Assembly (NCBI GenBank): GCA_900550955.1
Contig: URUF01000004.1
Location: 1 to 64,000, forward strand
Direction: 5' to 3'
From: an uncultured Eubacteriales bacterium
Lineage (GTDB): Bacteria > Bacillota > Clostridia > Christensenellales > Aristaeellaceae
DNA: 64,000 nt
Shown piece by piece: positions 35,042-42,865 of this stretch. Position 1 is the stretch's first letter, and the number at the start of each line of letters is the position of its first letter. A model generated the notes under the pieces. The model had not been told where the DNA came from and ran no database searches. It saw only the letters and a list, made by a program, of their open reading frames with translations. The translations under genes were made by a program, and so were the position numbers.

Positions 35042-36256
35042 ATGTCCCGTTACGACACTTATTTTCTCATGAAGGAAGCCGATGTGATCGACTACGTTCG
35101 GGCCAAGTATCCCGCCCACTTTGCCCCGGATGCCTCCCTTAGCGTAAAGGAGATTGGCGACGGCAACCTCAACTACGTGTTCCGCATCTGGGAGGAAAAG
35201 ACGGGCAAGTCCATTATTGTAAAGCAGGCTGGCGAGGCGCTGCGCATTTCGGCGGAGATGAAGGTTTCCACTGACCGCAACCGCATCGAAAGCGAGATTC
35301 TGCAAATCCAGGATCAGTACGCCCCCGGCCTGGTGCCCAAGATTTACGGCTACGATACGGTGATGTGCGCCTGCGCCATGGAGGATCTATCCGACCACAA
35401 GCTGATGCGCTATGCCCTGATGAACCATGAAACCTTCCCGCGCTTTGCCGAGGATATTTCCACCTACATGGTTAACACCCTGCTCAAAACCACGGATGTG
35501 GCCATGGAGCACAAGGCGAAGAAGGCCATGGTGAAGAGCTTTATCAACCCCGAGCTGTGCGAGATTACCGAGGATTTGGTGCTGACCGAGCCCTATAACG
35601 ACTGCAACCGCCGCAACAACGTGTTCCCGCCCATCGCTGATTTTGTGAGGCGCGAGCTGTATGAGGACGAGGCCCTCAAACTGGCCGTGGCGAAAATCAA
35701 GTTTGAATTTATGAACAATGCCCAGGCGCTCATTCACGGCGACCTGCATACCGGCTCTATCTTTGTTAAGCAGGATTCCACCCGTGTGTTTGACCCCGAG
35801 TTTGCTTTCTACGGCCCCATGGGCTACGATATCGGCAATGTTGTCGCCAACATGATCTTTGCCTGGGACAACGGCCGCGCCGCCGGAGCCGATAGCTTCT
35901 GCGACTGGGCGCTGAAAGCGACCGAGGAAACCATAGACCTGTTCTGCCAAAAGTTCCTTGCCTGCTTTGACGAGTGCGTGACCGACCTGATGGCCAAAAC
36001 GCCCGGCTTTAAGCAGTACTATCTGGAGAGCATCCTGTCCGACACGGCGGCCTATGCGGGCACCGAGCTGATTCGCCGCACGGTGGGCATGGCCAACGTA
36101 AAGGACGTAACCACCATTGCCGACGAAGGAAAACGCGCGCACGCGGAGAAGGTAAATATTCTGTGCGGCAAGGACTACATCATGAACCGTACCGGCTTCA
36201 AGACCGGCGCGGACTTCATAGCCGCTGTGAAGCGTGCGGACGAAGCCGCAAAATAA
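35042..36256 (+). CDS. mtnK: S-methyl-5-thioribose kinase-like sugar kinase
   Basis: 404 residues from ATG 35042. Clear MtnK family (aminoglycoside-phosphotransferase-like kinase fold): EIGDGNLNYVFRI near residue 34, VKQA, AMEDLSDHKLMR, NPELCEITEDLV, the catalytic HGDLHTGSIF (His232, Asp234), and the metal-binding DPEFAFYGPMGYD (Asp251). MtnK phosphorylates the anomeric 1-OH of methylthioribose; members of the family also act on 5-deoxyribose in the DHAP shunt. Here it feeds the isomerase directly downstream (17 bases) and thereby the aldolase. No encapsulation helix, so probably cytosolic. Confidence 0.93.
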   Translation: MSRYDTYFLMKEADVIDYVRAKYPAHFAPDASLSVKEIGDGNLNYVFRIWEEKTGKSIIVKQAGEALRISAEMKVSTDRNRIESEILQIQDQYAPGLVPKIYGYDTVMCACAMEDLSDHKLMRYALMNHETFPRFAEDISTYMVNTLLKTTDVAMEHKAKKAMVKSFINPELCEITEDLVLTEPYNDCNRRNNVFPPIADFVRRELYEDEALKLAVAKIKFEFMNNAQALIHGDLHTGSIFVKQDSTRVFDPEFAFYGPMGYDIGNVVANMIFAWDNGRAAGADSFCDWALKATEETIDLFCQKFLACFDECVTDLMAKTPGFKQYYLESILSDTAAYAGTELIRRTVGMANVKDVTTIADEGKRAHAEKVNILCGKDYIMNRTGFKTGADFIAAVKRADEAAK

Positions 36257-36273
36257 GGAGGTAGGATGGAACC

Positions 36274-37371
36274 ATGGCTGAAAAAAACATCATGAGCTAT
36301 GAAACCGTTGCGCTGGACGATGAAAAAAGCGCGCTGGTGATTCTGGATCAAACCAAGCTGCCCTATGAGGTGGAAATTCTGAACCTGACGGAGCAAAAGG
36401 ACATTTGGAACGCCATTTACCTTTTGCAGGTGCGCGGCGCGCCCGCAATTGGCGTTGCGGCAGGCTTTGGCATATACCTGGCCGCCAAGCGGATTCAGGC
36501 CGATACCTATGAGTCGTTTTATGCGCAGTTCAAGGAGGCGAAGGAGTATTTGAACTCCTCCCGCCCCACGGCGGTGAACCTGTCCTGGGCCCTGAACCGC
36601 ATGGAAAAGGTTGTGCTGGACAACAAAGAGAAAAGCATTCCCGAGCTTAAGGCGCTTTTGCACAAGGAATGCGTAGCCATCAAGGACGAGGACGTATGGA
36701 TGTGCCGCCAGATTGGCGAATACGGCCTGAGCCTGATTAAGGATGGCGACGGTATCCTTACGCACTGCAACGCCGGGCAGCTGGCAACCTCCAAGTATGG
36801 CACGGCGCTGGCCCCCATCCACCTTGGGCGCGAGCGCGGCATGAACTTTCGCGTGTTTACGGATGAAACCCGCCCGCTATTGCAGGGCGCGCGCCTTTCC
36901 GCCTTTGAAATGCAAGCCGACGGCGTGGATACGACCGTGATTTGCGATAACATGGCCTCCCAGGTGATGAAGAACGGGTGGGTGAACGCCGTGTTCGTCG
37001 GCTGCGACCGCGTGGCGGCCAACGGCGACGCATGCAACAAGATCGGCACATCCGGCGTGGCGATTCTGGCCAAGTATTACGGCGTGCCCTTCTATGTGCT
37101 GGGCCCCACCTCCACCATCGATATGAGCATCGAGAAGGGCGAGGATATCACCATCGAGCAGCGCCCCGCCGGGGAAGTGACCGAGATGTGGTATAAAAAG
37201 CGCATGGCCCCGGAAGGCGTAAAGGTATATAACCCCGCTTTTGACTTTGCTGATAACGAACTGATTGCCGGTATCGTAACGGAGTATGGTATCGCCCGTC
37301 CGCCCTATAACGAGAGCCTGAAGGAAATTTTCCGTAAGAAGGCGGAGGCCGAGGCCGCCAAGAAGAAGTGA
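36274..37371 (+). CDS. mtnA: methylthioribose-1-phosphate isomerase-like enzyme
   Basis: 365 residues. MtnA family (eIF2B-like fold): QVRGAPAIGVAAG near 52, THCNAGQLATSKYGTAL with catalytic Cys165, CDNMASQVM, and GCDRVAANGDACNKIGT with catalytic Asp245. These match Cys160 and Asp240 of the Bacillus enzyme, so it should be active. Converts an aldose 1-phosphate to the ketose 1-phosphate, the substrate needed by the class II aldolase. None of the later aerobic methionine-salvage genes (mtnB, mtnW, mtnX, mtnD) is present, which points to the oxygen-independent DHAP-shunt route. Lys-rich C-terminus, no encapsulation helix. Confidence 0.93.
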   Translation: MAEKNIMSYETVALDDEKSALVILDQTKLPYEVEILNLTEQKDIWNAIYLLQVRGAPAIGVAAGFGIYLAAKRIQADTYESFYAQFKEAKEYLNSSRPTAVNLSWALNRMEKVVLDNKEKSIPELKALLHKECVAIKDEDVWMCRQIGEYGLSLIKDGDGILTHCNAGQLATSKYGTALAPIHLGRERGMNFRVFTDETRPLLQGARLSAFEMQADGVDTTVICDNMASQVMKNGWVNAVFVGCDRVAANGDACNKIGTSGVAILAKYYGVPFYVLGPTSTIDMSIEKGEDITIEQRPAGEVTEMWYKKRMAPEGVKVYNPAFDFADNELIAGIVTEYGIARPPYNESLKEIFRKKAEAEAAKKK

Positions 37372-37385
37372 GAGGAAAAGCAGGG

Positions 37386-37419
37386 GCATTGGGGCGCTGG
37401 CGGCGTAACGCCCCAATGC
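37386..37419 (+). other. intra-operon stem-loop between mtnA and pduL
   Basis: Perfect 11-bp stem (37386-37396 with 37409-37419), loop of 12 bases, followed after a gap by CTTTT. It may attenuate transcription into, or set an RNA-processing point ahead of, the enzyme-and-shell half of the operon. Confidence 0.5.
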
Positions 37420-37448
37420 AGCGCTTGCTTTTGCCCGGAGGGTGACGT

Positions 37449-38369
37449 ATGAACGAGAAGGAGCTGCGCGCAGCGGTGGAGCGGGCCGTCCTTTCGGAGT
37501 TGGCAAAGACCGGCGAGCCCTACGTGCCGGTAACGTCCTCCAACCGCCATGTGCATTTGAGCCAGGCGGATGTGGAACGGCTGTTTGGCGCTGGCTACCG
37601 CCTGACCAAGCTGCGCGACTTGGTGCAGCCGGGGCAGTTTGCCTGCAACGAGAGCGTGACCATTGAAACCCAAAGGGGCAAGCTGGCCCTGCGCGTTGTG
37701 GGCCCGGCCCGCAAGGAAACGCAGGTGGAGCTTAGCTTTACCGACGCGGTGAAACTGGGCCTGACGCCGCCGGTGCGCATGTCGGGCGAGCTGGAAGGCA
37801 GCCCGGGCTGCACGCTAAGCAATGGGGATGCGCGCATTTCCATTCCCCGCGGCGTGATTGTGGCCGCCCGGCACCTGCACCTGGCCCCGGACGAGGCGCG
37901 CGCCTTTGGCGTAAAGGACGGCGACATAGTAAGCCTGCGTGTGGAGGGCGCGCGCGCGGCGACGTTGGAAAACGTCATTGTGCGCAGCGGGGAGGCGCAC
38001 CTGATGGAGGCGCATATCGACAAGGACGAGGCCAACGCCTGCGGCCTTGCGGATGGGCAGCTTTGCCGGGTGATTCGGGAAGGTTCGCCTTTCGCGGCTT
38101 GCGCCGCAAACGCGGGGCCGGCCGGGAAGCGGGGCGGCATACCGGCAAACGCGGCCCCCGCGCAGGCGGCGTTACAGCCAAAACCGCCTAAGAAGGAAAC
38201 GCTGCTTGACCTTTCAAAGGAACCCCGCCGCCTGATTACCGAGGAGGATGTGCGCACGGCGGCCAGGGATGGCTACAAAATCATCCGCCACGCTGGCGAC
38301 GCGATTATCACGCCTTTGGCGCGCGATAGCGCGTTGGAGAAGCGCGTGGAACTGATACCTGTGCTTTGA
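37449..38369 (+). CDS. pduL: phosphate propanoyl/acetyltransferase PduL with C-terminal extension
   Basis: 306 residues; typical PduL is about 210. An N-terminal amphipathic helix (MNEKELRAAVERAVLSEL, an encapsulation-type peptide) precedes two beta-barrel halves with zinc-binding histidines in NRHVHLS (His34, His36) and ARHLHL (His142, His144). It turns acyl-CoA into acyl-phosphate and regenerates CoA inside the shell. After about residue 210 come an Ala/Pro linker and a 55-residue domain containing LITEEDVRTAARDGYKII and ITPLARD, a short motif I recall from other BMC-associated proteins but cannot name. Confidence 0.92.
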   Translation: MNEKELRAAVERAVLSELAKTGEPYVPVTSSNRHVHLSQADVERLFGAGYRLTKLRDLVQPGQFACNESVTIETQRGKLALRVVGPARKETQVELSFTDAVKLGLTPPVRMSGELEGSPGCTLSNGDARISIPRGVIVAARHLHLAPDEARAFGVKDGDIVSLRVEGARAATLENVIVRSGEAHLMEAHIDKDEANACGLADGQLCRVIREGSPFAACAANAGPAGKRGGIPANAAPAQAALQPKPPKKETLLDLSKEPRRLITEEDVRTAARDGYKIIRHAGDAIITPLARDSALEKRVELIPVL

Positions 38370-38410
38370 CATAGCTGCGGGGCAACCCGCAAGGATGAGA
38401 GGGAACATAC

Positions 38411-39841
38411 ATGGCATTGACAGAACAGCAAATCAGGCAGATCACGGATGAAATCGTGCGCAGCCTGTCCGGCTCGATGAAAACGGAAGCTTCCGCGCCG
38501 CACAGCCAGCATGGCGAATGCACAGGCCGTTGGCTGTGCGATACCGCCGAGGAAGCGGTGGCGAACGCCAAGGCCGCCCAGGCGCAGCTGGCGGAGATGT
38601 CGCTGGAAAAGCGGGGCGAGCTGGTGGCCGCCATGCGCAAGGCGGGCATTGATAACGCGGAATACCTGGCAAAGCTGGCGCACGAGGAAACGGGCTATGG
38701 CCGCGTGGCGGACAAGGTACAAAAGAACCTGCTGGTAAGCCGCCGCACCCCGGGCGTAGAGGATTTGGTGACCCGCTGCGAAACGGGCGACAAGGGCATG
38801 ATGCTGATTGAGCAGGCGCCATTTGGCGTGATCGGTTCCATTACGCCCTCCACCAATCCCACCTCCACGGTCATCAACAACTCCATCAGCATGATCGCTG
38901 CGGGCAACGCTGTGGTGTTTAATCCGCATCCCGCCGCCAAGCGCGCCTCGCAGGAGGCCATGCGCCTGATGGTGGAGGCCATCGTTTCTGCGGGAGGCCC
39001 GGCCGCGCTTATTACCACCGTAAAGGAACCAACCTTGGAGAGCGGCCAGGCGATTATGACCCACAAGGATATTCCGCTTTTGAGCATTACGGGCGGCGAG
39101 GCAGTGGTGAAGGTGGCCATGAAAACCGGGAAAAAGGTCATTGCCGCGGGGCCGGGCAACCCGCCCGTCATTGTGGACGACACGGCCGATATTCCCGAGG
39201 CCGCCAAGCGCATTGTGGATGGCGCGGCGTTTGACAACAACGTGCTGTGCATTGCCGAGAAGGAGGTTTTTGCCTTCTCAGGCATCGCGGACAGGCTCAT
39301 GAGCGAGATGGAGCGCTGCGGCGCCGTTCGCATCTATGGCGCGGATATCGACAAGGTGCTGAAAACCACGCTGATTCAAAAGGACGGCAGGTACGTTATC
39401 AACCGCAAGTATGTGGGGCATGATGTGGCGGTTATCCTGCGCGACAGCGGGGTTGGCTTCAGCGGGAACCCGCGCCTGGTCATTGCGGAAGTGGACCGCG
39501 ACCATCCCTTTGTGATGACGGAGATGCTTATGCCCGTTTTGGCGATTGTGCGCGTGCACGATATCGACGAGGCGGTGGAGGAGGCCTTCCGGGCTGAGCA
39601 AGGCTGCAAGCATTCCGCCATGATCCATTCCACGAACGTGCATAACATGAGCAAGGCCGCGCGCAGGCTGAACACCACCATTTTTGTAAAGAACTCTTCC
39701 AGCTTTTCCGGCTTGGGCTTTGACGGCGAGGGCTACACCACCATGACCATTGCTACGCCCACGGGCGAGGGGGTAACCAGCGCCCGCTCCTTTACCAGGC
39801 TGCGCCGCTGCGTGCTGTACGGGGATTTCCGCATTTGCTGA
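38411..39841 (+). CDS. CoA-acylating aldehyde dehydrogenase (PduP/EutE type)
   Basis: 476 residues. N-terminal encapsulation-type helix (ALTEQQIRQITDEIVRSL), a short linker, then the acylating aldehyde dehydrogenase fold: PFGVIGSITPSTNPTSTV near residue 138, ITGGEAVVK, and the catalytic FDNNVLCIAEK with Cys280. Oxidises the aldehyde released by the aldolase to acyl-CoA with NAD+. The set of aldehyde dehydrogenase, PduL and shell proteins is the common metabolosome core. The specificity (acetaldehyde, glycolaldehyde or methylthioacetaldehyde) cannot be read from sequence. No alcohol dehydrogenase partner occurs in the operon. Confidence 0.95.
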   Translation: MALTEQQIRQITDEIVRSLSGSMKTEASAPHSQHGECTGRWLCDTAEEAVANAKAAQAQLAEMSLEKRGELVAAMRKAGIDNAEYLAKLAHEETGYGRVADKVQKNLLVSRRTPGVEDLVTRCETGDKGMMLIEQAPFGVIGSITPSTNPTSTVINNSISMIAAGNAVVFNPHPAAKRASQEAMRLMVEAIVSAGGPAALITTVKEPTLESGQAIMTHKDIPLLSITGGEAVVKVAMKTGKKVIAAGPGNPPVIVDDTADIPEAAKRIVDGAAFDNNVLCIAEKEVFAFSGIADRLMSEMERCGAVRIYGADIDKVLKTTLIQKDGRYVINRKYVGHDVAVILRDSGVGFSGNPRLVIAEVDRDHPFVMTEMLMPVLAIVRVHDIDEAVEEAFRAEQGCKHSAMIHSTNVHNMSKAARRLNTTIFVKNSSSFSGLGFDGEGYTTMTIATPTGEGVTSARSFTRLRRCVLYGDFRIC

Positions 39842-39868
39842 CGCGCGCCTTTGGGAGGGAATGCTGAA

Positions 39869-41197
39869 ATGACGATTGTTGAACAGGTTCGCGCTGCCGG
39901 CGTGGTGGGCGCGGGCGGGGCCGGCTTTCCCACGCATGTGAAGCTGAATGGCAGGGCGGAATGGGTGATTGCCAACGGCGCGGAGTGCGAGCCGCTGCTT
40001 AGGGTGGATCAGCTGCTGATGCAGCGCGAGGCAGACCGCGTTGTGCGAGGGCTGGAGCTGGCCATGGAGGCGACCGGCGCGTCCAACGGCGTGATTGCTA
40101 CCAAAGCGCATTATGAGGCGGCGGTGCGGGCGCTGCGGGAGGCTACCAACGGGCATGCCAATATCAGGCTGCATTTGTTGGACAGCTATTACCCATCTGG
40201 GGATGAAAAGTCCATCATCTTTGAGGTAACCGGGCGGGTGGTGCCCAGCGGCAGGCTGCCCTTGGACGTGGGCTGCGTGGTGAGCAACGTAGCCACCCTT
40301 GCCAATATTGCCCAGGCAGCGGAGGGCGGCCCGGTTGTGGATAAGGATGTAACCGTGGGCGGCGCTGTGCCGGAGCCGGTTACGGTGCGGGTGCCCGTGG
40401 GCACGGCCTATCGTGAGGTGATCGCGCTTTCGGGCTTCCGGGGCAGCGCGGAGGAGTATGCGCTGATTGTTGGCGGGCCCTGCATGGGCAAGCTGGAAAG
40501 CGATTGGGACAGTCCCGTGACCAAAACGACAGGCGGGCTGCTGGTGCTGCCCAAAACGCATCCATTGATTGCGCGGCGCATGCAAAGCCTGCATCGCCAG
40601 CTCAAACTGGCGCGCGCCGTGTGCTGCCAGTGCAGCCAATGCACGCAGATGTGCCCGCGCAACGCTTTGGGGCTAGGCGTGCAGCCTCACAAGGCCATGC
40701 GGGCAATCACCACGGGCAACGGGGCGCTGCTGGGCGATCCCGCTGCGGTATTGGCCTGCTCCAGCTGCGGCGTGTGCACCAACTATGCCTGCAGCATGGG
40801 CCTTTCGCCCTCCGTGGTGATGGCGCTGCTTAAGGAAGAAATGGGCAAGGCGGGCATGCGGCCCGTGCCGGAGAAGGACATTGTGCCGGATCCGTTTGTG
40901 ACGCTCAAACGGGTGCCGGTCAAGCGGCTGATTGCCCGCATGGGCTTGACGGCCTATGATACGCCCGCGCCCTATGCGGACATGCGCTATATGCCCGCCA
41001 AGGTAAGGCTTCCGCTCAAGCAGCACGTGGGCGCGCCGGGCGTGCCGGTGGTAAAGCCGGGCGATAGGGTGCGCCGGGGCGACGTGATTGCGGAAATTCC
41101 CGAAAAGGCGCTCGGCGCAAGGCTGCACGCCTCCATTGACGGAACGGTCACGGCTGTTGATACAAGCATCGAGATCACAGGAGGTGAAGGCGCATGA
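39869..41197 (+). CDS. pduS: PduS-like RnfC-family iron-sulfur flavoprotein
   Basis: 442 residues from ATG 39869 (GGGAGGG nine bases upstream). RnfC/PduS layout: VGAGGAGFPTHVK and GAECEP (FMN/NADH region), a SLBB-type domain, two [4Fe-4S] motifs CCQCSQCTQMCP (about 256) and CSSCGVCTNYACSMG (about 297), then a barrel-sandwich hybrid at the C-terminus. PduS moves electrons from NADH, probably out through the PduT-type shell protein, whose gene overlaps this one by four bases. This offers NAD+ recycling in place of the missing alcohol dehydrogenase. Confidence 0.92.
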   Translation: MTIVEQVRAAGVVGAGGAGFPTHVKLNGRAEWVIANGAECEPLLRVDQLLMQREADRVVRGLELAMEATGASNGVIATKAHYEAAVRALREATNGHANIRLHLLDSYYPSGDEKSIIFEVTGRVVPSGRLPLDVGCVVSNVATLANIAQAAEGGPVVDKDVTVGGAVPEPVTVRVPVGTAYREVIALSGFRGSAEEYALIVGGPCMGKLESDWDSPVTKTTGGLLVLPKTHPLIARRMQSLHRQLKLARAVCCQCSQCTQMCPRNALGLGVQPHKAMRAITTGNGALLGDPAAVLACSSCGVCTNYACSMGLSPSVVMALLKEEMGKAGMRPVPEKDIVPDPFVTLKRVPVKRLIARMGLTAYDTPAPYADMRYMPAKVRLPLKQHVGAPGVPVVKPGDRVRRGDVIAEIPEKALGARLHASIDGTVTAVDTSIEITGGEGA

Positions 41198-41739
41198 CGG
41201 CCATCGGCGTGGTAGAAACGCTCAGCATTCCCCTGGGGGTGTTGGCGGGCGATCAGATGGTTAAAACCGCCGAGGTGGCGCTGGTAACCGCCCAAACGGT
41301 GTGCGCGGGCAAGTACATCGTTGTGGTGAGCGGCGAGGTGGCGGCGGTCAAATCCGCCGTGAGCGCGGGTGTGAAAAGCGCCGGTGCATCCCTGGTGGAC
41401 AGCCTGGTTATCCCCAACGTGGATGAGCGCGTGATTGCCGCCATGGCGAGCGCGTGCCCTGGGGAGCAGGTTCAGGCCGTTGGCGTGGTGGAAACCTTCT
41501 CGCTTGCCAGCGCCATCAGCGTGGCAGATATCGCAGTTAAAGCCGCGGACGTGGAGCTGATCGAGGTGCGCCTGGGGCGCGGCATGGGCGGCAAATCCTT
41601 CGTGATTGTCACGGGCGAGGTGGCGGCTGTGGAAGCGGCGGTGGGAGCGGCCCAGAAGGGGGAGGAGCCAAAGGGGCTGATCGCATCCAGCGTGGTGATC
41701 CCCTCGCCGCACATGGATATGGTTCGCGCGCTGCTGTAA
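41194..41739 (+). CDS. pduT: BMC-T shell protein, PduT-like
   Basis: 181 residues with two tandem BMC domains (about 2-85 and 94-178), so a pseudohexameric trimer. Cys37 in TVCAGKY lies at the position of the PduT pore cysteine (Cys38 in Salmonella) that holds a [4Fe-4S] cluster on the three-fold axis. Coupled start with PduS supports electron passage across the shell. The second domain lacks an equivalent Cys. Confidence 0.93.
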   Translation: MTAIGVVETLSIPLGVLAGDQMVKTAEVALVTAQTVCAGKYIVVVSGEVAAVKSAVSAGVKSAGASLVDSLVIPNVDERVIAAMASACPGEQVQAVGVVETFSLASAISVADIAVKAADVELIEVRLGRGMGGKSFVIVTGEVAAVEAAVGAAQKGEEPKGLIASSVVIPSPHMDMVRALL

Positions 41740-41793
41740 CGCCGCGCGGAAATAGAAAGGAACAGCGAATCTAAAGGCAAAGGAGTTTTTGCA

Positions 41794-42096
41794 ATGCAGG
41801 AAGCGTTGGGCATGATTGAAACCAAGGGTTTGGTGGGAGCCATCGAGGCGGCGGACGCCATGGTGAAGGCCGCGAATGTGCACTTGATTGGCAAGGAGCA
41901 TGTGGGCGGAGGCCTGGTAACGGTGATGGTGCGCGGCGACGTGGGCGCGGTGAAGGCCTCGGTGGAGGCGGGCGGAGCTGCCGCCAAGCGCGTTGGCGAG
42001 CTGATTAGCGTGCATGTGATCCCGCGTCCCCACAGCGATGTGGAAGAAATCCTTCCCAAGGCAGCCTCTGCCGCTGCAAAAGCCATAAAGGCATAA
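41794..42096 (+). CDS. BMC-H shell hexamer protein A
   Basis: 100 residues, a single BMC domain of PduA/EutM/CcmK type: ALGMIETKGLVGAIEAADAM at the start, VRGDVGAVKASVEAG and VIPRPHSDVE at the end, plus an Ala/Lys tail. The pore loop reads HVGGG, where PduA has IGSG, giving a glycine-lined pore like EutM. Almost identical to the next gene; the two are tandem duplicates. Confidence 0.95.
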   Translation: MQEALGMIETKGLVGAIEAADAMVKAANVHLIGKEHVGGGLVTVMVRGDVGAVKASVEAGGAAAKRVGELISVHVIPRPHSDVEEILPKAASAAAKAIKA

Positions 42097-42118
42097 TAAT
42101 GAGAGGAGATACGGCGTT

Positions 42119-42394
42119 ATGGAAAAGCAAGCATTGGGCATGGTAGAAACCAAGGGTTTGGTAGGTTCCATTGAGGCGGCGGACGCCATGGTGAAGGCCG
42201 CGAACGTGCATTTGATTGGCAAGGTACATGTGGGCGGCGGATTGGTAACGGTGATGGTACGCGGCGATGTGGGCGCGGTGAAGGCCTCGGTGGAGGCTGG
42301 CGGAGCCGCCGCCAAGCGTGTGGGCGAGCTGGTAAGCGTGCATGTGATTCCCCGTCCCCATGATGATGTGGAGGCCATTCTGCCAAAGCTGTAA
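42119..42394 (+). CDS. BMC-H shell hexamer protein B
   Basis: 91 residues, nearly the same as the gene before it (22 bases upstream), with the same GGG pore loop but without the Ala/Lys tail. The differences are mostly synonymous, meaning an older duplication than the aldolase one. The two proteins could mix in facets or differ in edge contacts through the tail. Confidence 0.95.
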   Translation: MEKQALGMVETKGLVGSIEAADAMVKAANVHLIGKVHVGGGLVTVMVRGDVGAVKASVEAGGAAAKRVGELVSVHVIPRPHDDVEAILPKL

Positions 42395-42414
42395 ACGATT
42401 AGGAGGAAAGCGCC

Positions 42415-42843
42415 ATGCTAAAGGGTATCTCACCGATTCTTACGCCTGAGCTGCTCAAGACCATTGCTGAAATGGGCCATGGCGACGAGCTGGCCATTGG
42501 CGATTGCAATTTCCCGGCCCAGTCCATGGGGAAGCGCTGCGTGCGCGCCGACGGGCACCGTGGGACGGAGCTGTTGGACGCGATTCTTGCGTTGTTCCCA
42601 CTGGATCAGTTTGTGGAGGCGCCTGTTGCAGTTATGGCCCCGGAACCCGGCGCGATGGAGGGAAACCCTCCAATTTGGGCTGAATTTGCGGAAATTGTGG
42701 AGAAGCACCAGCCTGGAACGCGCACCGAAGCCATTGACCGCTTCACGTTTTACGAGCGCGCCAAAAATGCCTACGCGACTGTTTCCACGGGCGAGAAGGC
42801 GCTGTATGCCTGCATCATTATCAAAAAGGGTTGCTTGATTTAA
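42415..42843 (+). CDS. RbsD/FucU-family sugar mutarotase
   Basis: 142 residues. RbsD/FucU fold: LLKTIAEMGHGDELAIGDCNFPA with the catalytic-region His near residue 20, DGHRGTELLDAILALFPLD, and FYERAKNAYATVSTGEKALYA. These enzymes interconvert ring forms and anomers of ribose or fucose. A mutarotase in the operon supports a ribose-like substrate that must be in the furanose alpha-anomer for the C1 kinase. Confidence 0.9.
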   Translation: MLKGISPILTPELLKTIAEMGHGDELAIGDCNFPAQSMGKRCVRADGHRGTELLDAILALFPLDQFVEAPVAVMAPEPGAMEGNPPIWAEFAEIVEKHQPGTRTEAIDRFTFYERAKNAYATVSTGEKALYACIIIKKGCLI

Positions 42844-42865
42844 GAAAAAAAGGGGGAACAGGGCC

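Noticed and set aside
35042..37371. Ordinary aerobic methionine-salvage operon
   Set aside because: MtnK and MtnA are present, but the dehydratase, enolase/phosphatase and dioxygenase genes are not; an aldolase and BMC genes are there instead.
42119..42394. BMC-H duplication as an assembly error
   Set aside because: The two hexamer genes differ at many synonymous sites and at the C-terminus, so they are genuine separate genes.
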